DNA of 64,000 bases from Oidiodendron maius Zn (GCA_000827325.1 KN832882.1:818689-882688), one strand, 5' to 3'; numbered from the stretch's first letter, positions 21,188 to 32,934 are shown. Notes: generated by a model not told the origin, from the letters alone. A program made the numbers and translations.

Positions 21188-23334
21188 ATGAGACCCGGTT
21201 CGGCGGTCGATGGTAAACGGCCAAGGCAGGCCACCGCCTGCAATTGGTGCCGCTCCCATAAACTGAAATGCGATGCGGAGCAGCCCTCATGTCGCAATTG
21301 CCAGAGAAGAAACGTCGCTTGCGTCACAACTAATCTCCGACGCCAAGGAGAAGATGGCCGGAGAGTAGAGCCTTTAGGTCGCCATAAAAGGTACAATTCT
21401 AGTAGGCCCATATCTCAGCCATCAGAGTCATCATCGACGCCCTCTCACGGCTCATCATTTGCCGTGCCTCTCCACGAAGCCCGTTTGCAGCATCAAGGCG
21501 AGGATAGGAGTTCACCCAATGTGAGCGAGGATATGTCCAGCCATGATCTAAGCCCTGGAAATACAAACCTAACTCTGGTCACTGATAAGACCACCTCACG
21601 ACGTCAGATGGTTAGGAGCGGGAGCAGTAGCATGTATGTTCTGGTTCAATGGCTAGACCTCTTTTTTGCCAAATACGACAACTGGGACGCAATATTTCCG
21701 TACTTTCAGCAGAGTCTAGCCTACTCAATGGAAGTCCCGCTCTCATTTCCCATGTCACTTCCGTCCCTACCTTCTCCGTCTGAAACTCAAGAATACATCT
21801 CAATTTTCTTTTCCCGGATATACCCGGTCTATCCCATTATCGACAGAGAATCATTTTCCAAGTCCATTGAGAATCTCCGAATGAAGATGGCGTCCAAACT
21901 GGACTCCAGAGACTACCCAGAATTGGCTTGTGCTTATGCCGTATTCAGTGCCTGCGCTGATGAGGCGGATGGACACCCGACAGCAATCGGCACCCACTAC
22001 TTCGAAAGTGCTTATGTTTTGTATGCACATATCGTGGGAATTCCATACCTCACCTCTGTACAAGCCTTATTGCTGCTGGCGGTAGTTTTAAGAAACCGAA
22101 ATAAAGACGGCGCCAGTTGGGACATTCTCGGCCAAGCTATTCGCATTGCACAGTCAATTGGATTACATCGGAACGTGTCTTCCGGCTCGGACGGAGATGA
22201 TTTTCATTCACGGATCTGGTGGACAGCGTATACCCTAGAAAGAACCATGGAATTGGAAACCGGAAAACCATCAGCTATCCGAGACGAAGATTGCGATCAA
22301 ATATTGCCCAAGATGCAGACTTCAGATATCTACTTTCAAGGACTTATCCGACTTTCTAAAATTCAGACATGGGCGATAGATCTCCTCTATGGAAAATCTC
22401 ATCACCGCAAATCCACGAAAGAACTTTTGCTCGAAATGGGTCGCATAGACAGGGCGCTGCTAGACTGGGCAACTGAATTCCCAGAATCGATCAGGTAATT
22501 AACAGGCGACAGCTACTGACACGTCGCTAATCATTTTGAAGACCAGGCGGAGAACTTATTTGTTCACCCGAAGAACTCCACCTTGCCACTTATCTTTCTC
22601 TTCATTACCATCAAACGTACGTCTTTAGCCATATTTGATATACTTTTACTAATCTTCAAACTAAGCATGATTGCGCTTCATAGGCCGACGTTCTTGTCTG
22701 CTCCTGACTGGCTGAAAGACCGGATAGATGAATACTGCTCTGGAACTCCTTGGGGAGATAGATTAAGATTTAGCCTCTGCATTTGCGCTGCTTCGGCGAG
22801 AGCAATGCTCAAAGGCTTGAGTGATTTGCTACTGTATAGCAAGCTATCACGCCTTATTACTGTCAACCAGATTGTCCTCGCTGTACTCGTCCTGGGAATA
22901 TACGTGACCAAAACCCCAACCAGCCTCATGAATGACTCCGATATCGCGGTGGGTTGTGTGCCTTGTTTTTGAAAATAAATTCTGACGGCTTCTAGATGGT
23001 CAGCACTTTCGCATTGAAGATGGGGAAAGAATACTTGAGAATAGGACAAGATGCGGAGTTTGCAACGGGTAAGTAAGAGAATCGATCCCATGCTGTTTTA
23101 TCTCTCTAATTCTTCTTAGGATTGGATGTTCTGCAGCGTCAGTTAGTGGAGCATGTAGCTTCTGGGAAAATTGCCAGCAATCAGACCCAATTGCAGGCGG
23201 ATCTCGACATGAGCTATCTAGACGAGGCTTGGCCATCACTTTTGACCGAAGACCTCACAAACTTCTACTCCGACAATACTGAACAGAATATGCTGAATAT
23301 GTACCTTTTGGGCTTGCCGCAGATAGATATGTAA
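21188..23334 (+). CDS. Zn2Cys6 transcription factor with fungal-specific TF domain
   Basis: Nuclear binuclear-zinc-cluster regulator, 650 aa. Exons are 21188-22494, 22542-22616, 22666-22948, 22996-23068 and 23120-23334. The zinc cluster is C18-x2-C21-x6-C28-x6-C35-x2-C38-x6-C45, with a basic K-L-K between C21 and C28. A low-complexity Ser/Pro linker leads to the middle-homology region (Y-x-x-I-F-F-S-R-I-Y-P-V-Y-P-I-I-D, then G-L-H-R, then R-I-W-W-T-A-Y). Exons 2 and 3 restore the L-H-Y-H-Q-T-M-I-A-L-H-R-P segment, which fixes the unusual AAG acceptors at 22541 and 22665. ATG at 21188 is the first in frame. The gene sits between an HD-domain/SDR pair and an NmrA-like gene whose promoters share CGG-containing motifs, so it may be their pathway-specific regulator (inference). 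Confidence 0.92.
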
Positions 23335-23819
23335 TTACCTTGACTATACAGTAATATCGAGGCACCACTATAATGACTACTCCCGACAGTGTCTAGAATA
23401 ATCTTCTACAAACAGTATTCCGTGCGAATTGTCACTTGCAAAGTGCAGGTTGAGTGGCGTGGGTCCACATCCATAGGCCAGACCAAATTATATATGGCAG
23501 TCTGTTCCGCAGCGATGCCTTTTCTCGAAATTTCGATACCGGGCCTCCAGATATACAAAAATATGTCATCATGTATCTGCTCGCAGCTCGATGATAAATG
23601 TTAAGAATAATAACAGCAGTATGGGCGTCTCGGGTGGGCGCCGGGCATTCGGTTGGGACTTCGGATGCTGACAAAAGAACCATTTTTGACATCATCGCTA
23701 CCATATTAAGTTGCACAAGTAAGTCCATTAGATATATATAAATGAAGGCTGCACTATCTCACAAGACGTTAATTATATCAATTTCATTACTTCTATCTAT
23801 CGCAGCATAAACATTGAAG
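23335..23819 (+). promoter_or_regulatory. Promoter of the NmrA-like gene
   Basis: 485 bp without a gene. It contains the 12-mer TCTCGGGTGGGC (23628-23639) also found in the SDR/HD promoter, a nearby TTCGGAT (23660-23666) matching the right half of the inverted repeat there, and a TATA-like TATATATAAAT at 23733-23743, about 80 bp before the ATG. Confidence 0.5.
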
Positions 23820-24894
23820 ATGAAAACGGGACTCATTTTAGGCACCGGACGCCAATCCGAAGCAGTTGTCAACTTACTGTCATCAACTGGGCAGTACCAC
23901 CTACTCATCCTGACACGGAATATAAATTCCCCCGGAGCGATAAAACTTCAAGCACTTCCTAATGTGGAGCTCGTTGCAAACGTGGCCGATAATGGCTATA
24001 ATATAACAACTTTCTTGGCGGCAGCCCAAAGAACGGACTTTGTCTTCGTCAATACGGACGGCTTCGCTCTTGGTGAACAGGCTGAAACATATTGGGGCAT
24101 TCGCCTCTTTGAGCTTTCATCCAAGGCCAAGGTGAAGCACATCATATATAGCGGACTTGACTACAATGGCAAGGAGTCGGGCTTTGACCCTAAATTCTAC
24201 GTTGGCCATTATGAAGGCAAGGCCAGGGTTCAGGGTATTTTACGCTACACCCTCTTGACGAAGCAAAACCGAGCTAACCTTTACAGAATTCATGCATGCT
24301 CAGCCTAAATCGCCAATGGCATGGTCAATAATTCGCTCTGGGCCGTACATTGAGAATTTGACTCAATTGATGGCTCCAACACTCAGTACTGATGGGACAT
24401 ACCTCTTCGAACTCCCATTGAGCGCCGGTGCCATACCATATATTGACCTCGACGATTTTGCACGCTATGTACATTGGGCACTCAAACATGTAGAGGAATC
24501 CAATGGCCTAGATCTAGGGGTAGCCACCGTTCACGCCAGCGGAGCAGACATTGCAAATGCTTTCACGGCTACGACGGGAAAGCCTGCGAAATATGTTGAT
24601 CTTCCGGTTGAAACCTGGAATGCAAAGACATGGACTAAGCTTCCTAATGGACCCGATACTAAAGTCGGATTCCTAACTGTTAAGGATAACAACGCCTTGT
24701 TTCAATCCTACGGCGAAAACTTTGCGAATTGGTGGAACCTTTACAAGGCCAGCGCTGGGAACAAGGGGCTGATCCGCCGAGACTACGAGCTCTTGGATAG
24801 AATCTTGCCCAGTCGCGTTAAGAGAGTTGAGGAGTGGATGAAAAAGGTTGCATATTCAGGAGAAAGAGTGTCAGTGCTGAACATTTTAGAATAA
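23820..24894 (+). CDS. NmrA-like / atypical SDR NAD(P)-binding protein
   Basis: Rossmann-fold protein of the NmrA-like family, which includes redox sensors and isoflavone-reductase-type enzymes. Exons are 23820-24234 and 24287-24894 (340 aa). The intron (GTATTT..TTTACAG, 52 bp) has a GCTAAC branch point. The N-terminal nucleotide-binding loop reads L-I-L-G-T-G-R-Q-S, a variant of GxxGxxG. H-I-I-Y-S-G-L-D and the later I-R-S-G-P-Y-I-E-N are typical of the family. The active-site Tyr-Lys pair of classical SDRs is not obvious, so it may sense rather than catalyse. Its promoter shares a 12-mer with the SDR/HD promoter. Confidence 0.88.
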
Positions 24895-25529
24895 AATAGA
24901 CTACGACTGGTCATGCACTGTTTCACGAAATTCGTGCGGAGCGGCAGGCGGCATGGCGTCGGGTTCCAATTCGCAAGTGCTATTTATTATAAACGTTACT
25001 CTATCCATTAATTATATTTTAGACAAAGACAGTGAATGAAATAATAGCATTTTGCATTATAACAATTTCACTAAGTTGAGAAAGGCGTTTGACCCATATG
25101 TAAAAATGAACGCGGCAATAAAATTTCCGCTCATCATGAAAATATAGTCAAAGCAATCCTTTCTGACGCTACAAATATTAAGAAAGTATTAATTGATAAT
25201 GCCACATAGTCTACAGCTACCCGTGACGTACATACAGACCCAGAAATAGTTACCGCACCGACATGTTGGCATCTTGGCCGGGTATCAGACAATATCCGCA
25301 TACAGACAGCTTACAAACAGCACGCAACCGGCATGGAACCAGCTTTGCCGCCTCAAAAACGCCTATGAGCTGTGAAGCCATGTATACAAATAAAAGAACA
25401 TGAGAAAAAATCAAACCTATTCCCTTTTTCTATATTTTCCCGTCATTTTCCCTCGCTCTTCAACGCCGGTGCCAAAACCAGACCAGTGTACAAAGGCCAT
25501 ATATAGTACAATAGTACAAGCAAATCTGC
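24895..25529. other. Convergent intergenic region, AT-rich
   Basis: 635 bp, AT-rich, between the convergent NmrA-like and retropepsin-like genes. No supported coding sequence and no recognisable terminal repeats. Confidence 0.4.
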
Positions 25530-27075
25530 TCAATCATCAAGTGCAGCACCTCCCCCAGAAGATGATGCAGAGGATGACCTCTCGTGCAGAGGCGGTCTTG
25601 TTTTCTTCCACGATGACTTTGGGCCGTTCGTCACCGCATATTTGGCATCTCTCGAAGGCGATGGCGAGACTCTCGTCCGTCGAGGTTTAGACTCCTGGGC
25701 GAGCCTTACCGCGGCTGGTTTTGATTCCTTGCTTTCCTTCATCCTGGCTTTCATCGCTTCCTTGGTTTTTTTGTCGCGCTCTGCGCCCTCCTTATCCTGC
25801 CTCTCCCTGTTATGCGCCACGACAGCTCGTTCCGCTAGAAAATCATATTAGCAAAGAGTAATACGAAGCTTTTGAAATAGTGCTTACGTTTCTTCGCATC
25901 TATCTGTACTGCAGGGTACACAGCTTCCCCTCCAGGAGCGACAGGCTTAGTGAATAGCCTCTCCTTCTGGATAGTCTTGCTTCCAAGTAGAATCTTGAAA
26001 TTATTTCCTTTTGCGACCAAAAAGGATAGATTCCGGGTTTGGAAATCATTATTGAAATCGTTGCACTCTATCATCACCTCAGCTTTGCCAACCGCGGTGA
26101 ATTTCTTCCCATTAAAGTCACTATATTCCCTTTCTTTGGTGAGTTTCGTATACTTTAACCCGAGGGTTTCCGTCAAGAAACCCTTAGATATCCAGTTTGG
26201 CTTGGTCCCAGTATCGAGAATAACATCAATAGTGACCCGTTTGTGATCAATAGTCGACACGTACATCTCCCTGCGCGCGAAGTCCTAGTAAATAGTCAGC
26301 TACTACTAGGCGGAGGACAAAGCGACAGATATCCCACATCATCACTATCATCAGTATCATCAGTATCATCACTATTATCTCTTCTGTTATCCTCTTCGCC
26401 ATCTCTTTTGTCCTCCCCTCTATCGTCTCCTTGTGCAGTCAAATGTGTTCGGTTATCCTCAGATGTTGCGCCCTCTTCACCATTCGACTCAACACTTGGT
26501 TCTTTCGTTCTCCTCTTCTTTTGTGTTGAACCCGCTTCTGCCGGCGGTCTATTTGTCGATCTATTAATCGAGCTTGCTCTGTAAACCTCATTCTTTTCAG
26601 GTTTCGATCCTCGGCGGCTACCGCCATATCCTGAATCCCGCCATGTCTGAACTCGCTCTACAGGCGTTGGGCTTGTTGTAGGTATAAGCGGCAGCTCCGA
26701 CGGCTCATCATCGGTGGAGTCGATCTCATCCTCATCTTCTTCTGCTTCCTCATCCTCGTTGGGGATAATGCGACCACGCCTCTGTACGCGCGGAGCTCCC
26801 TCCCGGCGCATCGCAGGTAGCGCGGGACGAGGCCTTCGTGACTGTGGGGCCTCCTCGCCAGGAGGAAGCCCGAACATTGTGCCATTCGAAATCTGAACAC
26901 TGTCAAAGTGGTAGTTGGTGATGTACTGCGGTGGCCCGGCATTAACTCGAGTCGAGGAGCGTGTCGCGCGAGTCGGGCGCCTGAGAGCCTCGATTTCGCG
27001 TGCCCCAGATGTACCCCGCACAGCCTCGTCCTTATCGCGACTCGGGCCGCCGCCTCTGGACGGTGTCGATGCCAT
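25530..27075 (-). CDS. Acidic protein with retropepsin-like aspartic-protease domain
   Basis: Exons on the minus strand are 27075-26338, 26284-25888 and 25834-25530 (479 aa). ATG at 27075 is used; the frame also opens at TTG 27102. The first half is low-complexity: Arg/Pro-rich, then a long Glu/Asp tract and a D-D-T repeat encoded by an imperfect ATC microsatellite. Exon 2 encodes a retropepsin-like fold: I-L-D-T-G-T-K-P-N-W-I-S contains the catalytic D-T-G (with Thr where active enzymes often have Ala or Ser), and F-K-I-L-L-G is the conserved C-terminal hydrophobic-Gly element. Exon 3 is a highly charged Lys/Glu/Arg tail ending in a Ser-rich stretch. No Gag knuckle, reverse transcriptase or integrase follows, so this is not a retrotransposon. 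A domesticated or free-standing aspartic-protease-like protein is likely; function unknown. Confidence 0.72.
26338..26379. repeat. Imperfect trinucleotide microsatellite (ATC/AGT)
   Basis: About 42 bp of imperfect ATC-type triplets (AGT, ACT and ATT interruptions). It lies in exon 1 of the retropepsin-like gene, where on the minus strand it encodes alternating Asp and Thr/Ser. It ends next to the exon 1 donor, so length changes would alter the acidic tract without breaking the frame. Confidence 0.75.
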
Positions 27076-27673
27076 GTCACCATGCGAGGAGCTATTTGGC
27101 AAGGCGAGGAATTAATAGGTATGTGAGGCCAAATATGTGGAGGACAGATCAAGCAAGGAGTCATGAAGTTGTCGCAGTATGGTGTGGCTATCGGCCATTC
27201 GCAGGCGGGGTGGGATGGGCTGACTTTGGAATCCTTCCTTATCCTAAACTAATACCAGGGTTCGTATTGTCCAGACCCTTGCGGGCTTGCGACCTCGCTC
27301 CTCGCGCGGAATTGTCTATCTGACGTCTACATCTAGATCCCATTTGGAGCCCTTGTTGCGTCTCATCGCAAGTACAGCGAAACAGACTGATCGAATTAGA
27401 AATGACGCTGCTGATTTCGAGGGTGAGTCTAGGTCTCCCGTTTCAGACACCGAGTAGGGGTCAAGGTCGGGACGACGGATGCCATCTTAATGCGATGCGT
27501 TGGCACCCGACCTAAGGTAAGGAACCAATCGGCCTCACAAGGCAGACAGTGCTTCGCCTTGAGCGTCAGGTGATATCCATTGGGTAGGAGTGTTGGAGTC
27601 TTCCAATATTTGCTTGTGGTTCCAAGGGTTCATAGCTTGAAACATTGGGAAGTCTTATTGTCCGTAGTACGAC
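27076..27673. promoter_or_regulatory. Divergent intergenic region, retropepsin-like / DUF6594
   Basis: 598 bp between two divergent starts; no gene seen. Likely carries both promoters; no clear TATA element. Confidence 0.4.
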
Positions 27674-28869
27674 ATGGAAGGATATGAGAAGCTCGCGCAG
27701 CTCATGGGCAATAGTCACACTGATGGCCATTTCCTTATCTTCCAGAAATTCGCGCACTTGAGCGCACGAAACCTCTTATATCTCCAAGCTGAGATTGTAA
27801 CACTGGAAGAAACGCTCTCTGAGTTTGCCAAAGAGGATGCCGAATCCGAGGATCCAGAAAGACAGAAATGTGCGACAGACTGGTGGGCTCTGAGCTCTGC
27901 AGAGGGCAGTGTGCAATGGCACACATTTCTCGAATTGCGGGGTAAACTGAAAGATTACTGTACGCTTCACTTCAGAAAAGACCGATCGTACTCTGACGCC
28001 GGAAGATTCAAGATGAGGCAATAGCCCAACACCAGATGATTTCTAACCTCCCTCAACCCCACAAAAGCGATCTGAAATTTCTCCAAAGTTGGCTCGATCG
28101 ACCCAGCATGGGCAACTGTAGCTTGGTAGGAACAGATCGGCGTATATACGAAACGAACATATCGGGACTAGGGACATTAGCACCTGCCAGTGGAGAGGTT
28201 GATCCTCTGACGAGACTTCTCCTCTACTCTCTTCCAAAGCTATACCATTGGGGAGTAGTAGATCCTCTACACCGGCTCTTCGGTGGATGGGTTAAAGTAC
28301 AGTACATCATGAGGTGATGTTGGCAGAACCTCTGTATAGCTGACTTCTTTAGAAACCAGAAGGGCATGCGCCAAACGATGATGAGAAAGAGGTCCAGGCT
28401 CGACCTGCCTCCTCAAGCCAAGATAACGAAACATCAGTTTCCAAAGTTGACAGAACTTCATCCACTGTCTCGTCAAGCTCTCGCACAATAGTGCAGGGTT
28501 CTGGCCCAAGTCAATATTCGTACAATGAAGAGTCTTTCGACCTTGAGAGTAACATCTTCCTCTATCGCGACTCGCATTTCTACCACGCTGCGAAAATTAT
28601 CGGAACATTGATCTCATCGCTGATCCCGATCGGTTCAACTGTGGTACTGTATTTTGTGAAGGATATGCCGACTCGATTAGGCATTGTATGCTTATTCACA
28701 GCAATTTTCTCTATCGCACTTTCGTCGGTAACTTCTGGAACGCGAGTGGAGATATTTGCCGCTACTGCTGCGTAGGTTGATCTCTTCAATGAGAAAGCTT
28801 AGGTTTGACTAAGATTTTAGATTTGCTAGCGTTCAAGTCGTCTTTATCGGGAGTACAACTTCCCAGTGA
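27674..28869 (+). CDS. DUF6594 domain membrane protein
   Basis: Member of a fungal-specific family of unknown function with a soluble helical N-terminus and C-terminal membrane helices. Exons are 27674-27959, 28013-28296, 28353-28771 and 28821-28869 (345 aa). The N-terminus Y-E-K-L-A-Q-L-M-G, F-x-x-L-x-x-x-N-L-L-Y-L-Q-A-E-I and E-S-E-D-P-E-R are family hallmarks. Exon 2 gives the typical L-x-R-P-S-M-G-N segment and exon 3 a Ser-rich acidic linker. The C-terminus has two hydrophobic helices, then V-E-I-F-A-A-T-A-A-F-A-S-V-Q-V-V-F-I-G, a conserved end in this family, with the junction inside an Ala codon. The acceptor at 28012 is AAG. Similar genes are numerous in fungal accessory genomes; no function can be assigned. 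Confidence 0.87.
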
Positions 28870-29362
28870 ACATATACAGAATGTACAGGTGACGAATAAC
28901 CTCCGAGGCCGTGGTAAAGACAATAGAATGAAAGAGACACTTTGGCCGCTGTTCGTTCATTATCCACAGTGTCTTCTAGCACACTTTATGATGCCCAAGG
29001 AACGCCAAAAACTGATAACTTCCGTTCATGAAAAAGTAAAAATAGCAATACCACTCAGAAGAGATGTGAAGTAATCGATATATCAGTTACGTAGCATAAC
29101 GGCAAAATAATATAAGATTACCTTAAGAAGGGGTCACCCGGTACTTTGACCAGCAGATATGCTGCGCTAATCAAAAGAGGAAACCGAGCCAGCCAAACTA
29201 ATATGCGCAATTCCCGCGCCAACTCTTCTCCTATGTTCTCTAAAGCGAGTTAATCGGAGAGTATACTGCGGGCCTTATAAATACCAACCAGTGCTCCGAT
29301 GTCAGACTCAAACTTCGCATTCTTTCCCTTTCACGTCAAACAATTCTCACTAGCCAGCAACA
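28870..29362 (+). promoter_or_regulatory. Upstream region of SDR with TATA box
   Basis: 493 bp without a gene. TATAAATA at 29276-29283 lies 80 bp before the SDR ATG at 29363. Confidence 0.5.
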
Positions 29363-30239
29363 ATGTCACAAGACAAGAAGGTCGTCTTCATCACGGGGGC
29401 TAACACGGGTCTTGGCCTTGAAATAGTCAACGCGTTGTATAAAAGTACGCAATCATACGATATTATCGCTGGTAGTCGGCTTGTTAGCAATGGTGAAGCC
29501 GCCGTTGCAGCTGTGCAACAAGAAATCCCATCTTCTTCCAGCAGCCTCAGCGTAGTCCAATTGGACCTTGCCTCGGATGAGTCCATCAAGAAAGCCGTCA
29601 AGAACATTGAATCAAAATTCGGCCGGCTAGATGTCTTGGTCAACAATGGCGGCGCTGGCTTTGACGGAGCTCTCAGAGATAGCCAGCTGAGCATCCGGGA
29701 GGCGTGGAACAAGTCGTGGGATACTAACGTCGCCGGTACTCAAGTACTCACGAGTGAAGCAATTCCACTGCTGCTCAAGTCAAGACAGCCACGACTGATC
29801 TTCATCACAAGCGGGACTTCTGCGTTAGCCTTTACCGAGAGATTTGATCACCCAGCGCTACAGCGTATCAACGCCTCGCCAGCACCAGGTTGGCCAAAGC
29901 CAAAAGAAATCAATCCTATCGAGTCATATCGGAGCGCAAAGACTGGACTCAACATGATGATGAGACAGTGGCACCGGATTCTACTCAATGATGGAGTAAA
30001 GGTCTGGGCTATATCCCCGGGATTTCTCGCAACTAACCTGGGGAACGTTGGGATTGAACAGATGAAAAAGGTAAGCAAAGAAGATAGCCCGTCGAAGAAT
30101 GAATTTTCTGACTGATAAATATTAGATGGGAGCGCGAGATCCTTCAGAGGGTGGCAATTTTGTTAAAGGTGTTATTGAAGGGGAACGAGACTCGGAAGTC
30201 GGAAAGGTAGTCGGCGCTACCGGTATCCAAACTTGGTAA
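29363..30239 (+). CDS. Short-chain dehydrogenase/reductase
   Basis: Classical NAD(P)-dependent SDR of 273 aa in exons 29363-30070 and 30126-30239; the 55-bp intron starts GTAAGC and ends ATTAG. The cofactor loop T-G-A-N-T-G-L-G is at about 11-18, and G-S-R after strand 2 favours NADP(H). The usual N-N-A-G appears as N-N-G-G, a mild variant. The catalytic group is Ser in F-I-T-S-G and Y-R-S-A-K. S-P-G-F-L-A-T-N-L is the typical segment after the active site. A TATA box sits 80 bp upstream. The substrate is unknown; it is convergent with a Zn2Cys6 factor. Confidence 0.92.
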
Positions 30240-30582
30240 GACAGCTCAGTATTCTTGTTATAGCCTCTAGAACATGAGACCATATCAATACTTCCTACAT
30301 TGAATCATATAATTACTGAATTGGGCGATCTCGTAATCTCACTATACATACTGAGTTTATTGAACGAACTGTAGCCTCTTACGCTGCTTGAGAGATATAT
30401 GGAGAATAGACTCGGATATAGGAGATGAGGGATATAAACAAGTTGTGAGCAACTCAAGCGATAATATCATCTAACTTCCGAGATTCTCTAATTCATATGA
30501 CAAGACGTCCCAACGGAAAGACATTAAGCTTGTGAAGTGAAATGGGATCAAATAAATATATTATTTCTTTTCTCGCAAACGG
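30240..30582. other. Convergent intergenic spacer
   Basis: 343 bp, AT-rich, between convergent stops; no gene seen. Confidence 0.4.
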
Positions 30583-31920
30583 CTAACTTTCTCTTCGCGT
30601 AAGTACAGGCGCATGTTCCAACTCTTGCATCATGTCCTTCCAATAAAGCCCATCAACGCCGGCACGTTCGCCGAGGCGCAGTTCATGAAGCCGCATGCGC
30701 ACCGCCTCGTAATCCCTCCTCACACGCTGTTCACACCACCAGATTCCCTCGTATCGACACATCAACCCCAGCCAGTACCCAAGCAGCCACAACGCCCTTT
30801 CATCCCTATTGTAGAGAAGAGATTTCAAATCTCCATGTATCTTCGTGAGAAACACCCAATTGAGGAGTAATGTCGACTGTGGAGGATGAATGCTCCGTAG
30901 ATAGGCAAGCGCGATCGTGGCTGGTCCAAAAATATCATTCTGGCCGGCATTATTAGATTCACAACTGAAGCTGTCATTCTTCAATTTGAATGCTCTGATC
31001 CAACTCTCAGGAACAATACCCAAGCTTTGAAATTTTCGGATTTCTCTCCAGCCGGCCTTTCCGTGGCCAAACATGATGGGATCTAGAAAGGTTACCGTCT
31101 TCTCCAAATGCGCTGACAGTGAGATCAAGAGAGGTCTGAGACCCGCCTGCAGGGCTAGCCATCCCAATCCGTCTTCTCCGAAGCTGAAGACCCAGGATGA
31201 TTTTGGATCATCTTCGACGCCATTGTCTTGGTGTGGAAGTGTAAAAGCAATCATATTTAGCAACAGCGCAGCCAGTAGCAGTGCATTCACTCCTTGCTGC
31301 TCCAGTGACTTGCTGGGTGTTTCAAGGGCTATTTGGAAGTCCTGGATAGCAAGGGATTGATAGAAATGTTCTGCGATACGATGCTGTAATATCCCTGGAG
31401 ACATATGCCGCAAGTGGCACGCAGTAATGGCAAGTAATGTGTTGCGGATAAGAGAGTTTGACTGTGAGAGCGAGACTAGCTCGTCACGACCCGGTATACG
31501 GAATATGGCATCCCAGTTTGTACAGAAATGATGCAGGAGTTGAATACCAGGGGTTCCATTTTTCGGACTGGGGTATATAGTAGTGATTGAGCTGACTGTA
31601 GAGAGCTTTGTAATCGTAACGCCCCCCATAATGTTGTATTCATGCTCGCCCTCATAAGGCCTGTTATATACACAAGTCCTCCTGTTTCGTCGACATCGTA
31701 CGCACATTGGCTTGTCCTCATCACACTAACATAATATAAGTTTCAATAGACAAGAAGGGAAAGGCAGAGGGAAAGAACAGACCTTAACCTTTTTTTCTTT
31801 GCAGGGAAGACAGCCAGATCTGGATTTCCTGTGGTGTCTTTGTTTTTTGTAATCACGGATTTTCAGATCGGAGTTAATGGATAAGAGGACTTGAAATCGG
31901 GGATTTGTGTTTATGTCCAT
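30583..31920 (-). CDS. Zn2Cys6 transcription factor
   Basis: Binuclear zinc-cluster regulator, 426 aa. Exons are 31920-31783 and 31725-30583; a 57-bp intron (GTCTGT..TGTTAG) falls exactly between K46 and C47 of the zinc cluster. Cysteines are C37-x2-C40-x6-C47-x6-C54-x2-C57-x6-C64, preceded by a basic K-K-Q-R-H-H-R-K-S-R segment. The rest resembles the fungal-specific factor domain found in sterol-uptake-type regulators: L-L-H-H-F, a helix with L-R-N-T-L-L-A-I-T-A-C-H-L-R-H, and a later G-Y-W-L-G-L. The C-terminus is short. Target genes are unknown; its neighbours are an SDR and a 7-TM protein. Confidence 0.9.
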
Positions 31921-32934
31921 GGTTAGTTAGAAGAGGAAAGCGAGGTAATCGAAATCTATACATCAACAACCCTAAGAGTTTTATCTAGAGATAGTATAAA
32001 GATAGAACCAGATACTGAGCAAGCCATCTCGGCTATGCTCGGTTTCCTATACGAGACTAGCGCTTGAATTTGGATTAGATCAGAGGAGCATAAAACCCCA
32101 ACAATGCAGCTAGCCATGAATAGCCTTAGCGCGCAACGTAGATGTGGGCTGGCTCTGTTTATACTACCGTTGTAATAGCGATGTGGAAGGAAACGAGAGA
32201 GCGCTCTCCTGGCCCAGGAGTGCTGCCGCGATAGAATGGTCGAGAAACCTGCTCTTACGTCACACGCGTGACCATTATGCGCCATGCACGTGATCATGCC
32301 TGAGAATTACCGCAATTGAGTGAGTTTAACCTACAAGCGCCTATTATATTTAGTGACAGCTGGCCAAGACGAGCTGTTAATCGTTACTACCGCAACCAAT
32401 TCTGCCACATCAGCCAATCCTCCGCATACCAGTAACCCTGCCTCGAATAGCAGCGCAGCGTTTATCACTAATTTAGTTTTAACTACTGTATTGACCTATA
32501 GCCCGCCAATACCCACAGCAAACAGAGCGGCTACAAGGTAAGACACCCGATATCTTGACAGCGCCCGTTGTGGGAATTACTGCTGTCGTCATGGTCGCCG
32601 TGCTATCGCGATTCCGAGGCAAGTTATATTTGCTTTGCCAAATCTTTGACCCTGATTTGTTCTAACTATCGTTCTGTGGGCAGAATAGCACCAAGTCACA
32701 TCTTTAACTCAGTATGTCCCGTCAGAGGATGGGTATCTAGAGCATTTATTCAAGTAGTTAATACATATAGGTGGCTATTTAGGGGTATACTCCACACCAA
32801 CTTCCACAACTTCCACATCTCGAGCACAACGGATCATTCCTCATCCTTGAGCTATGCCAGCCCACCGACCGAATAGAAGGCTGGTGCTCATCTCACTTCC
32901 GGCTGCACATGGGCCAGTGCCATGTCTGGGACGA
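31921..32934. other. Intergenic, possible relic sequence, no gene supported
   Basis: About 1 kb between the start of the Zn2Cys6 gene and the stop of the 7-TM gene. On the plus strand a short hydrophobic stretch (about 32555-32620) follows a Ser/Thr/Asn/Pro-rich frame, as at the end of a membrane-anchored cell-wall protein, but stops surround it and I could not build a gene. It may be a degraded copy. Confidence 0.3.

Noticed and set aside
25530-27075. Retrotransposon Gag-Pol
   Set aside because: Only the aspartic-protease-like domain is present; no zinc knuckle, reverse transcriptase, integrase or LTRs, and the gene has spliceosomal introns.
32320-32640. Ser/Thr-rich frame followed by a hydrophobic helix, like a cell-wall sensor protein
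   Set aside because: Stops interrupt it, the joining intron would be about 24 bp, and no cysteine-rich domain precedes it; insufficient for a gene call.
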